Shown: positions 6,612-14,022 of the stretch, one piece after another
Layout: each line of letters begins with the position of its first letter
Numbering within the stretch: position 1 is the first letter of the stretch
NCBI GenBank assembly: GCA_946886375.1
Contig: CAMPIL010000049.1
Coordinates: 1-14,404, forward strand
From: an uncultured Phycisphaerales bacterium
GTDB taxonomy: Bacteria > Planctomycetota > Phycisphaerae > Phycisphaerales > SM1A02
Reading direction: 5' to 3'
DNA: 14,404 nucleotides
Position numbers and translations under genes: made by a program
Notes under the pieces: model-generated
Seen by the model: only the letters and a program-made list of their open reading frames with translations
The model's database searches: none
Told to the model about the DNA's origin: nothing

Positions 6612-7541
6612 TCATTCGCCGTAATGCAGTCGCTGGACCGAAACTTGGCTGCCACTCAGCGTCACGATGTAAAGGACATCGAACGTGTTCTCATCGATTG
6701 CGATCGGCTCGTTCACGCCGATTGATTTCATGATCTGTGGCAACGTGTTGGAATGGCCGCAGACCAGCACCGTTTTTCCGCGAAGTTCATTTCGCAATTC
6801 CTGTGGCAGCGATTGCGCGTCTTGACCATCAAGCACCATGGGTTTTGCTCCCGCCGGCAGCAAACTCTCAACAGTCTGCATCGTCCGCTTCATGTGGCTC
6901 ACGATCACCTGGTCGAATTTCACATCGGCCAGCAAACGGCGAAGCGCTTCGGCGCGCTCGCGTCCGGCCTCACTCAGGTCTGGATCAGCGTTGCCCGGAT
7001 CGGAAGTATTTTTCTCGGCATGGCGCACCAGGTAAATGGTCGTCGGCTGCGCGGCGCCATGATGGATGGCCTCAACGACCTCCTCGGCCCGCTCATTGGG
7101 GATTGCAAAGGCAAGGTTGTACTGCGCGATCTTCCAGGTCTCGCCTATCTTCCGCAGCACGCCGCTGCCGCGGCAGGTGCCGTACTTGGCGTTGTCGAGC
7201 AGTTCATCAAACCACGCCACATCGCCCTCCGTCACGATGTGCCTCGTGTCGGGTCGCAGCGTGTAGGTCCAGCCGGTACCGGTTTCGAATCGCTTCATCG
7301 CGTAGGCTCTGAATTCATCGATCGTCCAGCGTTCGGTCGCATCGGTGCCGAGGAAGACCGCATCCGGCGCGAAGAGTTCGAAGTACCGCTTGCCATCGGC
7401 CTTGGAAGCGGCACCGTGGAGGGCGGCCAAAGTCGTCTCGATGTGCTGGACCGGGTCGGCCAGTCGATCCGAAGCCGTTGCGGCGAAACACAGCAGAATC
7501 AGCATCGCGGCGGCCCCGGCGAGAGTGCTATGTGTATTCAT
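6612..7541 (-). CDS. Exported fusion: SnoaL/NTF2-like domain plus histidine phosphatase domain
   Basis: Residues 1-23 are a Sec signal peptide (hydrophobic core 'LAGAAAMLILLCFA', likely cut after ATA), so the protein should act in the periplasm. Residues 31-155 form an NTF2/SnoaL-like domain of the SnoaL_3 type: 'RYFELFAPDAVFLGTDATER', 'GDVAWFDELLDNAKYGTCRG', 'TWKIAQYNLAFAIPN'. Residues 167-309 form a histidine-phosphatase (phosphoglycerate mutase-like) domain. It carries 'YLVRHAEKN' (R173, phospho-acceptor H174), 'LSEAGRERAEALRRLL', 'VSHMKRTMQT' (R219) and 'VLVCGHSNTLPQI' (second catalytic H263). Each domain normally occurs alone. A GGAG Shine-Dalgarno (7548-7551) is 6 nt before the ATG. The gene begins 48 nt after the sucC stop, and a 6-bp inverted repeat (7582-7595) overlaps that stop. 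The phosphatase substrate is unknown; the NTF2 domain may bind a ligand or mediate dimerisation. Confidence 0.9.
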   Translation of the reverse strand: MNTHSTLAGAAAMLILLCFAATASDRLADPVQHIETTLAALHGAASKADGKRYFELFAPDAVFLGTDATERWTIDEFRAYAMKRFETGTGWTYTLRPDTRHIVTEGDVAWFDELLDNAKYGTCRGSGVLRKIGETWKIAQYNLAFAIPNERAEEVVEAIHHGAAQPTTIYLVRHAEKNTSDPGNADPDLSEAGRERAEALRRLLADVKFDQVIVSHMKRTMQTVESLLPAGAKPMVLDGQDAQSLPQELRNELRGKTVLVCGHSNTLPQIMKSIGVNEPIAIDENTFDVLYIVTLSGSQVSVQRLHYGE

Positions 7542-7589
7542 CGAGTGCTCCGTCTGCGCGTGAAGTCGCTGGCCCGTTCGAGCTTGAGA

Positions 7590-8792
7590 TCAAGCCGCAC
7601 GCACCGCCGCGGTGACTTTCTTCGCAGCGTCGGTCAGGTCGGTGGCGGGCTGCATGGTGGGAATATCCTTGCGTGCCTCCGCGAGAATTTTCCGCGCCTC
7701 GGCCACGTTCGTGCCTTCCAATCGAACCACCAGCGGCACATTGAAGCCGACTTCCTTCGCCGCTGCGACGATCGCGCGGGCGATGCGGTCGCACTGCATG
7801 ATGCCGCCGAATATGTTCACCAGCACGCCCTGCACGAGCGAATCCGAGAGGATGATGCGGAACGCCTCGGTCACAGCTTCTTCGCTCGCGCTGCCGCCCA
7901 CGTCAAGAAAATTCGCCGGCTCTCCGCCGTGCAGTTTAATGATGTCCATCGTGCTCATCGCCAACCCCGCCCCATTGACCAGGCAGCCGATGTTGCCATC
8001 GAGCGCGACGTAACTGAGCCCGAATGAATTGGCCCGCAGTTCCGCGGGATTCTCCTCGGTGGGATCGAACAAGTCGGCGATCTTCTTCTGCCGGAACATC
8101 GCGTTGTCATCAAAGTTGAACTTGGCGTCGATCGCGAGCACTTCTCCATCCGGATGCTTCTGGGTCGGCGGCGTAACGACCAGGGGATTGATCTCCGCCA
8201 GCGAAGCGTCGCTGTCGATGAACAACTTCGCCAGCCGCATCATCACGTTCACCGCCTGATTCACCTGTTTGCCCTTGAAGCCAAGGTCAAACGCTGCATC
8301 GCGCGCCTGGTACGGCTGCAATCCCAAGAGCGGGTGCAAGCGAACTTTCTTGATCGCCTCCGGATTGCGCTCCGCCACGGCTTCGATCTCAACGCCGCCT
8401 TCGGCTGATGCGATCATCGTGTTGGTGTTGTTCGCGCGATCGACAGTGAAGGCGAGGTAATACTCCTTGGCGATGTCGACCGCCGCCGCGATGAGCAGTC
8501 GCTTGACTTCAAGCCCCTCCGCGCCGGTTTGGGCAGACACCATGCGGTTGCTCAGCATGAACTTGGCTGCGGCGCGGGCTTCGTCGACGGATTTCACAAG
8601 TTTGACGAAGCCGGCCTTGCCGCGCCCTCCTGCGTGAACCTGAGCCTTGATCACGACTTGGCGCGATCCGTTTTCAAACAGCGTTTTGGCGGCGGCGACC
8701 GCGTCATCAACCGTCTGCACCATCCGTCCTGCCGGGACGGGAATGCCCGCATCGGCCAACAACTCGCGCGCCTGGTACTCGTGAATCTTCAT
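7590..8792 (-). CDS. sucC: Succinyl-CoA ligase (ADP-forming) beta subunit
   Basis: SucC with SucD interconverts succinyl-CoA plus ADP/Pi and succinate plus CoA plus ATP, in the TCA cycle. The 400 residues match the family (about 385-400). The N-terminal ATP-grasp starts 'MKIHEYQARELL', with 'KAQVHAGGRGKAGFVK' (49-64). 'LAEINPLVV' (198-206) and 'AIDAKFNFDDNA' (220-231) carry the Mg-binding Asn and Asp. The C-terminal CoA-ligase part has 'GNIGCLVNGAGLAMSTMD', 'GGEPANFLDVGG', 'VNIFGGIMQCDRIA' and 'RLEGTN' (357-362). The frame looks complete and intact. sucD, normally immediately downstream in an operon, is absent: the next gene is the NTF2/phosphatase fusion, and upstream is a divergent hydrolase. 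There is no Shine-Dalgarno before the ATG; a plausible promoter ends only a few nt upstream, so the mRNA could be leaderless. Confidence 0.96.
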   Translation of the reverse strand: MKIHEYQARELLADAGIPVPAGRMVQTVDDAVAAAKTLFENGSRQVVIKAQVHAGGRGKAGFVKLVKSVDEARAAAKFMLSNRMVSAQTGAEGLEVKRLLIAAAVDIAKEYYLAFTVDRANNTNTMIASAEGGVEIEAVAERNPEAIKKVRLHPLLGLQPYQARDAAFDLGFKGKQVNQAVNVMMRLAKLFIDSDASLAEINPLVVTPPTQKHPDGEVLAIDAKFNFDDNAMFRQKKIADLFDPTEENPAELRANSFGLSYVALDGNIGCLVNGAGLAMSTMDIIKLHGGEPANFLDVGGSASEEAVTEAFRIILSDSLVQGVLVNIFGGIMQCDRIARAIVAAAKEVGFNVPLVVRLEGTNVAEARKILAEARKDIPTMQPATDLTDAAKKVTAAVRAA

Positions 8793-8801
8793 GATCGCTG
8801 C

Positions 8802-8830
8802 ATGATCCGCCCAATTTGACGTCTCGTCAA
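8802..8830 (-). promoter_or_regulatory. Candidate sucC promoter (very short leader)
   Basis: On the minus strand TTGACG (8830-8825) and GATCAT (8807-8802) are separated by exactly 17 nt. They match the -35 and -10 consensus at five and four of six positions. Transcription would start near 8795, only about 3 nt before the sucC ATG at 8792. The -35 forms one arm of the dyad at 8815-8831. Inferred from sequence only. Confidence 0.35.
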
Positions 8831-8831
8831 A
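8815..8831. promoter_or_regulatory. Operator-like dyad TTTGACG-TCT-CGTCAAA
   Basis: Perfect 7-bp arms (8815-8821 and 8825-8831) flank a 3-nt centre, 23 nt upstream of the sucC start codon and over its candidate -35. The size and position suit a dimeric repressor or activator. I do not recognise it as a known regulator's consensus. Confidence 0.45.
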
Positions 8832-8900
8832 GTCGGCTGATCAGATCGGATCCAACGCCGTGCATTGGCGCTGATCCCACGTCACGCTTCTGCATTCACG

Positions 8901-8936
8901 TCCGGAAAAAGTCTGCCATAGTGCGGTTTTTCCGGA
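8901..8936. repeat. Perfect 10-bp inverted repeat with 16-nt spacer
   Basis: TCCGGAAAAA (8901-8910) is repeated inverted as TTTTTCCGGA (8927-8936). It lies between the two divergent genes, 112 nt before the hydrolase start. A weak plus-strand promoter (TTCACG at 8895, CATAGT at 8917) would have its -10 inside the spacer, so the arms could be an operator around the start site. It is not at the end of either gene, and the T-run is inside the stem, so a terminator is unlikely. Confidence 0.45.
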
Positions 8937-9048
8937 TCAGCCGGCTGGTCAGTCTTGGTAGGATCGGCTCAAGGCATCGACGAACACCGGTCGTTCTTCT
9001 CCGCATTTCTTGCGGGAGTTGGGCGCCTTTCAAGGAAAGGACACAGCC

Positions 9049-11082
9049 ATGTTCAAGGTCGCTCCCGCAATTTTGATTCTTAGCGCCCTTTCGCTCCAGG
9101 CACGCGCGCAATCCACGAACTGTGATCCGCCGCAGGAGGCCACCTTTACGGTGCAACTGCCCAAACTCGGCTTTCCTCCTGATGAAGAAGGCCAAGGCTG
9201 GGCCAGGCCGCCAGTCTGGGAGCATCATCCAGATGCGACATCCGATTCGATCACCGTTCCTAACGACAGGCCGATTTACGCACTCATCATCAGCGGCTAC
9301 GCGTCCAATGCATATCTCGATGAACTCATGCTTTACAACTTCGCCCGGCATCTGATGGCCGGGGGCGCATACGTCCATTATGCGTGGTGGAACAATCTGC
9401 TCGCGCCCTACATGGAACGTCCGCTGCACCATCTCCAATCGCATCCGGGCTCGCTGACCGGCAATGTGCTCAACTTCACCACCGCCACGCAGGCTGGCGA
9501 AAAGGCCGTTCCCGCTGAGGATTATCAAATGGTCGCGGATGCGACAAGGTTTCTTTCGGCGATCCGCGAGCACAATCCCAGCGCCATCATCATTGTCGCC
9601 GGCCACAGCATGGGCGGTGGCGCGACGGTGCACATCGGAGCGCAAGCCGATGTCGTGATTGACCTTCTTGCGCCGATCGATCCGGTCGGCAATCGCAATT
9701 ACCCGTGGGCCGGACCAACGCCCGGTCAACCACAATTCAACTGGACGCGCTGGCGCGTTTCGCGCGACAACTTCCTGGGTTTCCAATCCCTGGAATTTGG
9801 CGGCCTCGGTGTCGGGTGCGTTCCTTTTGGACCGTGGCTGAAAAATATCAACGAGATCGACAACGACTTGCTGTGCGCTGGCCAATCCTACTATCACGAC
9901 GCGCCGACACTGGTTTTCGGCAGCAACATCATCAATCTGCATCATCGCTACCAGAAGGAAGCCCTGTTTCCATTTGACTTTGACTCCGATCACCGTTTCG
10001 GCCATTTTCAACCGCCGGGTGGTACCACCTCTCAATCAGCCGTCAGCATGGCCGCCAACGGCAACGATCCGGGCGGGTGGCCCAACATTCTCTTGCTGGC
10101 TTCACCGTGCTGCGAAACTGGCAGCGGCGTCGGCTGGCCGTCCGACGGACATGGCGAGATTGTCGGCTATCGCGGACCGGTGGTGACCGGCGGACCAGTG
10201 CCGCTGGCGGTGCGAGTGCGCACCAGCCCCCAGTGCGGCGATTGCCCCAACCAGACTTGGCCATCGCGATCACTTGAAGACGGCGTTTGGGACAACGGCA
10301 ACGGCAGCGGCCGCATCACCCGTCTCAAGAACCTCGAAAAATCGCCGGGTCCGAATTGGCCCCATCGGCCGACCAATCCCGCGTTGTGCAAAGTCTCATC
10401 CGGTTTGATTCAGAAGTTCAACAGTATGAACAAGCCGCCCGTCGCTGACGCTGGCGATGATCAAATCGTCGAATGCACAGGCTCCGCAGGAACGCCGGTC
10501 ACTCTGAATGGTTCGGGTTCAACTGATTCTGACGGTGACCTGCTGGAGTACGAATGGACATGGTTGTTGAGCAGCGCGACGGGAGTTTCGCCGACCGTCT
10601 CGCTCCCCAAGGGCAGCCATTGCATTACGCTTGAAGTGAGCGATCCCAGCGGCCACATTGATCGCGACACAGTCATGGTGGCGATCGTGGACACGACGCC
10701 TCCGCAACTCACCGTTCAACTCAGCCCGCGCCTGCTGTGGTCGCCGAACCACACGACGAAGAAAATCAATGCCATCGTCGAAGCGGTGGATCTTTGTGGC
10801 AGCGTCGTTGACATGACGCTCGTCTCGGTTGTCTGCAACCAGCCCGACAATGATGCAGGCTCGGGCAACACGATCAACGATATTCAGGGTGTCGCCGCCA
10901 ATACGCTCGACCTGCAATTCAAACTGCGGTCCGAACGCAATCCCCAACTGGGGGATCGCAAGTACACCGTCACCTACCAGGCGACTGATGATTCAGGGAA
11001 CCGCGCCGAGGTGTCGGTTGATGTCATCGTGCCGCGCAATGCGAATTCCTATCACCAATGGCAACAAATCCTCAGCGAGTGA
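9049..11082 (+). CDS. Secreted alpha/beta hydrolase with PKD and HYR-like C-terminal domains
   Basis: The 677-residue protein begins at ATG 9049, chosen because AAGGAAAGGA ends 7 nt upstream and a Sec signal peptide follows at once (1-20, cut after 'LQARA'). A longer frame from 9010 would bury the signal. Residues 75-380 form an alpha/beta-hydrolase domain. 'YALIISGYASNAY' is the first strand and 'IIIVAGHSMGGGATVH' the nucleophile elbow (S187). 'DLLAPIDPVG' (D211) and 'PSDGHGEIVG' (H368) are candidates for the acid and the His. Many Cys (C25, C257, C275, C354, C355, C396, C399) suggest disulfides outside the cytoplasm. Residues 462-547 are a PKD domain ('PPVADAGDDQIVECTG', 'GSGSTDSDGDLLEYEWTW', 'CITLEVSDPSGH'). 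Residues 548-664 are a second Ig/HYR-like domain ('TTPPQLTVQLSPRLLWSPNH', 'YTVTYQATDDSGN'). Lipase, esterase or amidase action is possible; the substrate is unknown. Confidence 0.85.
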   Translation: MFKVAPAILILSALSLQARAQSTNCDPPQEATFTVQLPKLGFPPDEEGQGWARPPVWEHHPDATSDSITVPNDRPIYALIISGYASNAYLDELMLYNFARHLMAGGAYVHYAWWNNLLAPYMERPLHHLQSHPGSLTGNVLNFTTATQAGEKAVPAEDYQMVADATRFLSAIREHNPSAIIIVAGHSMGGGATVHIGAQADVVIDLLAPIDPVGNRNYPWAGPTPGQPQFNWTRWRVSRDNFLGFQSLEFGGLGVGCVPFGPWLKNINEIDNDLLCAGQSYYHDAPTLVFGSNIINLHHRYQKEALFPFDFDSDHRFGHFQPPGGTTSQSAVSMAANGNDPGGWPNILLLASPCCETGSGVGWPSDGHGEIVGYRGPVVTGGPVPLAVRVRTSPQCGDCPNQTWPSRSLEDGVWDNGNGSGRITRLKNLEKSPGPNWPHRPTNPALCKVSSGLIQKFNSMNKPPVADAGDDQIVECTGSAGTPVTLNGSGSTDSDGDLLEYEWTWLLSSATGVSPTVSLPKGSHCITLEVSDPSGHIDRDTVMVAIVDTTPPQLTVQLSPRLLWSPNHTTKKINAIVEAVDLCGSVVDMTLVSVVCNQPDNDAGSGNTINDIQGVAANTLDLQFKLRSERNPQLGDRKYTVTYQATDDSGNRAEVSVDVIVPRNANSYHQWQQILSE

Positions 11083-11111
11083 CGAGTCCAGCATAAGAAT
11101 CGAAATGCCCA

Positions 11112-11768
11112 TCACATCCTCCGATACCGATCGATCACCTGCTTGATCGCATACGGGCGGGGCACGTGGTCCATTTCGATTTCTATGGGTTGGTTCTTTG
11201 ATCCGCCGGCACTGTCAATCGAGATTGATCCAACACCAAGCAATCTTTCAAGGAAAGTTTGATTGATGGTCAAATTTTGAATGTGATCGTGCAGCACTTC
11301 AGACGTCTTGCGCACCACGATGCCCTCCTGGCGGATTGTGCGCTTGCTGGTGATCGTGAGTTTCACCCAGCGGTGCGGTGCGGCCCACCAGACCAACCAC
11401 CACAGCGCCGCCGCGACTGCCGCGCCCACGCCCACCCACATCATCCAGCGCATGTTGGCAAAGTCAGGTGACGACTTCGCCAGGATCGCCAGCACAACGC
11501 CGCCGAGGAACACCAGCACCATCAGCGAGTACCAGAACGGATGCGCGCGGAACATCGCCTGGCGAACCACGGCGATCGTGGTTTCAGGCTCAGCCGCGGT
11601 CGTGATTGTCGGTCGGGCGACGGGCTGAGCGACCGGCGCGGCAATTGCCGGCGCAACAGCAGGCACGCGATTGATGTCGCCGCAGTATGGACACTCGACC
11701 TTTTCGCCTGCTGCATCGTCCTCAACCTCGAACGGCTTGTCGCATTTGTCGCAGTGAATGGTGATCAC
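11112..11768 (-). CDS. Zinc-ribbon, two-TM, bacterial PH-domain (bPH2/YdbT-like) protein
   Basis: A 218-residue inner-membrane protein. Residues 1-34 are a zinc ribbon with C6, C9, C26 and C29 ('HCDKCDKPF' ... 'VECPYCGDINRVP'). Residues 35-65 are a Pro/Ala/Thr-rich linker. Two hydrophobic segments follow (about 78-96 'FWYSLMVLVFLGGVVLAIL' and 108-127). Residues 133-218 are a bacterial PH-like domain of the YdbS/YdbT type ('LTITSKRTIRQEGIVVRKTS', 'LHDHIQNLTINQTFLERLLG', 'GSISIDSAGG'). The start is GTG at 11768, supported by AGGAG (11776-11780) 7 nt upstream. The ribbon should be cytoplasmic and could bind nucleic acid or protein; the PH part usually mediates membrane-associated assembly. The stop is 29 nt from the convergent hydrolase stop, and the gene is divergent from the export operon. 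Exact function unknown. Confidence 0.87.
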   Translation of the reverse strand: MITIHCDKCDKPFEVEDDAAGEKVECPYCGDINRVPAVAPAIAAPVAQPVARPTITTAAEPETTIAVVRQAMFRAHPFWYSLMVLVFLGGVVLAILAKSSPDFANMRWMMWVGVGAAVAAALWWLVWWAAPHRWVKLTITSKRTIRQEGIVVRKTSEVLHDHIQNLTINQTFLERLLGVGSISIDSAGGSKNQPIEIEMDHVPRPYAIKQVIDRYRRM

Positions 11769-11848
11769 GGGCGTACTCCTGAATTGCAGGTGGAACCAAC
11801 GGTCCGCACATCACTGTACCCGCCGCATCCGCCCGCTGGTGAGAGGCC

Positions 11849-11869
11849 GGCATGCGTTGCGGGCATGCG
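11849..11869. repeat. Tandem GGCATGCG repeat in the divergent region
   Basis: GGCATGCG occurs at 11849-11856 and again at 11862-11869, a 13-nt period, and each copy contains the palindrome GCATGC. It lies just before a TATGCT hexamer (11883-11888) that could be a -10 for the export operon, though no good -35 is present. Weak evidence for a regulator site. Confidence 0.2.
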
Positions 11870-11995
11870 AGGTTGATCGTGGTATGCTGTATGGGCGTTT
11901 CGCCTGGGGCGGACGCGCAATGTTCGGGGCTGTTCCGATGCAACTGCCGGCTGCCATATCCCAATAAGCAAGGCTGCGGGCGGCCATGCCGGTTC

Positions 11996-12001
11996 AAGGA
12001 G
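11996..12001 (+). promoter_or_regulatory. Shine-Dalgarno that decides the GTG start of the adaptor gene
   Basis: AAGGAG followed by TTTGAC and GTG gives a 6-nt spacing. The same frame is open back to 11852, but the upstream part encodes a Cys-rich stretch with no family likeness. Confidence 0.65.
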
Positions 12002-12007
12002 TTTGAC

Positions 12008-13297
12008 GTGAAAATTGCGCTGATCATCTTGCTCATTGTCGGAGGGCTTGTCATCGCCGGCGCGCTGATCGCGGGTCCGCAACTGCAAAGCGGCCTCGCT
12101 TCGTTCGCCCCCAAGCCCCAAGGCACCAAGGTTCGCATGCAGAAGGTCGCGCCGGGCAAATTGATGGAAACCGTGAAAGCGCCCGGCAAGGTCGAACCTC
12201 GCACCAAGGTCGATATCTCTGCCGAAGTCGCCGCACGAATCGAGCAACTTCCGTTCCGCGAAGGCGATCATGTCCGCAAGGGCGACATGATCGTGAAGCT
12301 GGATGATCGGGAATTCAAATCCTCGCTGGCGTCGGCGCTGGCGCGGCGGGACGGCGAACAGTTCCGGCTCAGTTCCGAGCAGGCACGCCTCACCGGATTG
12401 TTCAACTCGCTCAACTACGCCAAGCGTCAACTGGAGCGCAAGCAGGCCCTTTACGACACGGGCGATCTGCCCCGCAAGGACCTGGACGATGCGCTGGAGC
12501 GCACTGAGGATCTTCAGTCGCAGATCGAATCCGCCAAGTACGCGATTTCGGTCATTGAAAGTTCGCTCGACGCCGCCAAAGCGGAGATATCCCGCAGCGA
12601 AGAAGCGTTGTCCAAAACGGTCATGACCGCGCCGATGGACGGCGTGATCACCGCGCTCAACGCAGAAGTCGGCGAAGTCGTGCTCATGGGCACGATGAAC
12701 AATCCCGGCACGGTCATCATGACCGTCGCTGACCTTTCCCGCATGATCCTCAAAGCCGAGGTCGCCGAAAGCGACATCGCCCGCATCAAGGAAAACCAGA
12801 CCGCCAAGGTTCACATCAACGCGTATCGCGACCAGGTCTTCAGCGGAACGGTCACGCAGATCGCGCTGCAGCGCACGGAGAACCTGCAGCAGAACACCGG
12901 CTACTTTGAAGCCGAAGTTGAAATCGACCTGCGCGGCCAGCGCATCCTTTCAGGCCTGATCGCCAACGTGGACATCGACACCGCCAGCCACGAGGGCCTG
13001 ACCGTGGAGAGCCAGGCCGTGGTCGACCGCCCGCTGGATGATTTGCCTGAGACGGTGAAGCAGGACAATCCACTGGTGGATCGCTCCAAGAAAAGCACGA
13101 CGGTCGTGTTCCGCGTGGTGAACGGCAAGGCGGTCTGCACGCCGGTGCGCCGCGGCGCAAGCGATGACACCAACAGCATCATCCTCGCCGGGCTGATGAA
13201 GCACGATGAACTGCTTCAGGAAGACACAGGCGCGACGCCCGATTCCAAGAAGACCGAGCCTGAGAGCGCGCAAGTCAAGGTCCAGTCAGGCACATGA
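12008..13297 (+). CDS. MacA-like periplasmic adaptor (membrane fusion protein) of an ABC exporter
   Basis: The adaptor links an inner-membrane MacB-type transporter to an outer-membrane channel, or stimulates it. The 429-residue protein starts at GTG 12008 (strong AAGGAG upstream). Residues 3-23 are one membrane anchor ('[21 protein letters not shown]'). The split lipoyl/biotinyl-like domain is at about 57-100 ('[18 protein letters not shown]', '[20 protein letters not shown]') and 203-240 ('[20 protein letters not shown]'). Between them is a helical hairpin (101-202, Gln/Glu/Arg-rich). The beta-barrel follows (245-325, '[20 protein letters not shown]'), then a membrane-proximal domain (330-398). 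Within the last is a charged insertion at about 341-363 ('[20 protein letters not shown]'), and residues 399-429 are an acidic and Lys-rich tail. It overlaps the ATPase gene by 4 nt (ATGA). MacA-like is a family call; the cargo (antibiotic, peptide, lipoprotein or polysaccharide) is unknown. Confidence 0.9.
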   Translation: MKIALIILLIVGGLVIAGALIAGPQLQSGLASFAPKPQGTKVRMQKVAPGKLMETVKAPGKVEPRTKVDISAEVAARIEQLPFREGDHVRKGDMIVKLDDREFKSSLASALARRDGEQFRLSSEQARLTGLFNSLNYAKRQLERKQALYDTGDLPRKDLDDALERTEDLQSQIESAKYAISVIESSLDAAKAEISRSEEALSKTVMTAPMDGVITALNAEVGEVVLMGTMNNPGTVIMTVADLSRMILKAEVAESDIARIKENQTAKVHINAYRDQVFSGTVTQIALQRTENLQQNTGYFEAEVEIDLRGQRILSGLIANVDIDTASHEGLTVESQAVVDRPLDDLPETVKQDNPLVDRSKKSTTVVFRVVNGKAVCTPVRRGASDDTNSIILAGLMKHDELLQEDTGATPDSKKTEPESAQVKVQSGT

Positions 13298-14022
13298 TCA
13301 TTCAGACGCGCAACCTGCGAAAGATCTATCGCGTCGGGGTGGAGCGCATTCACGCGCTGCGCGGCGTCAACCTGGACATTCGCGAAAACGAATTCGTCGC
13401 CATCATGGGCGCGTCGGGCTCGGGCAAGAGCACGCTGATGAACATCATCGGCTGCCTCGATCAACCCACCGAGGGCCAGTACATCCTCAACGGGCGCGAC
13501 ACCAGCCGCATGACCAACGCCGAACTGGCGCAGGTCCGCAACGAGGACATCGGCTTCGTGTTCCAGTCGTTTGAACTGCTGCCGCGCATGACCGCGCTGC
13601 GCAACGTCGAACTGCCACTGATTTACGCCAAGGGCGGCTGGAGCGTGCGGCGAAAGAAGGCCAAGGCCGCGCTGGAGCGCGTCGGGCTTGCCAACCGCAT
13701 GACGCACAAGCCCAACCAACTGTCCGGCGGGCAAAAGCAGCGCGTCGCCATCGCCCGGGCCATCCTGAACAATCCCGCCATTCTGCTGGCTGATGAACCC
13801 ACCGGAAATCTGGATTCCTCCACCAGCCGCGACATCATGGCGCTGTTCGGACAGTTGCACTCTGATGGCCAGACCATCATCATCGTCACGCACGAAGACG
13901 ACATCGCCGCGTATTGCCAGCGCGTGATTTATCTGAAAGACGGCCAGGTGCATTCGGATGGTCCAATTTTCCGCCGCAATACGCTGGGCGCAGCGGCGGC
14001 TGAACCCGCAGGCAGTGCGTAA
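13294..14022 (+). CDS. MacB/LolD-type ABC transporter ATPase subunit
   Basis: The 242-residue cytoplasmic ATPase powers the adaptor/permease exporter. Walker A is 'GASGSGKST' (39-47), the Q-loop is '[14 protein letters not shown]' (Q91), the signature is '[15 protein letters not shown]' (143-157), Walker B is '[15 protein letters not shown]' (163-177), and the switch is H200 ('IIIVTHEDD'). The '[17 protein letters not shown]' segment and 'EPTGNLDS' are typical of the MacB/LolD/FtsE branch. It is separate from the permease, unlike E. coli MacB, where the two are fused. The gene overlaps the adaptor stop (ATGA at 13294-13297) and the permease start (TAATG at 14020-14024), so the three genes are translationally coupled. 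The C-terminus after 225 is Ala/Gly-rich and not conserved. Confidence 0.95.
   Translation: MIIQTRNLRKIYRVGVERIHALRGVNLDIRENEFVAIMGASGSGKSTLMNIIGCLDQPTEGQYILNGRDTSRMTNAELAQVRNEDIGFVFQSFELLPRMTALRNVELPLIYAKGGWSVRRKKAKAALERVGLANRMTHKPNQLSGGQKQRVAIARAILNNPAILLADEPTGNLDSSTSRDIMALFGQLHSDGQTIIIVTHEDDIAAYCQRVIYLKDGQVHSDGPIFRRNTLGAAAAEPAGSA

Noticed and set aside
6753..8027. A 424-codon plus-strand open frame opposite the phosphatase fusion and the end of sucC
   Set aside because: It is antisense to two well-supported genes with catalytic motifs. Its translation has no recognisable domain and is rich in Arg, His and Gly, as expected from a GC-rich complement frame.
8901..8936. Reading the 10-bp inverted repeat as a Rho-independent terminator
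   Set aside because: It is not downstream of any gene. The T-run is inside the stem and is followed by CCGGA, not free after a GC stem.
8896..10035. A 379-codon minus-strand open frame opposite the secreted hydrolase
   Set aside because: The plus-strand gene has a signal peptide, a Shine-Dalgarno and a nucleophile elbow. The reverse frame has none of these and would cut through the divergent promoter region.
11852..12007. A 52-residue N-terminal extension of the adaptor protein
   Set aside because: A strong AAGGAG precedes the GTG at 12008, which is directly followed by the membrane anchor. The upstream part is Cys-rich and unlike the family.
11765..12814. A 349-codon minus-strand open frame opposite the adaptor gene
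   Set aside because: It is antisense to the lipoyl and hairpin domains of the MacA-like adaptor and has no start signal or recognisable domain.
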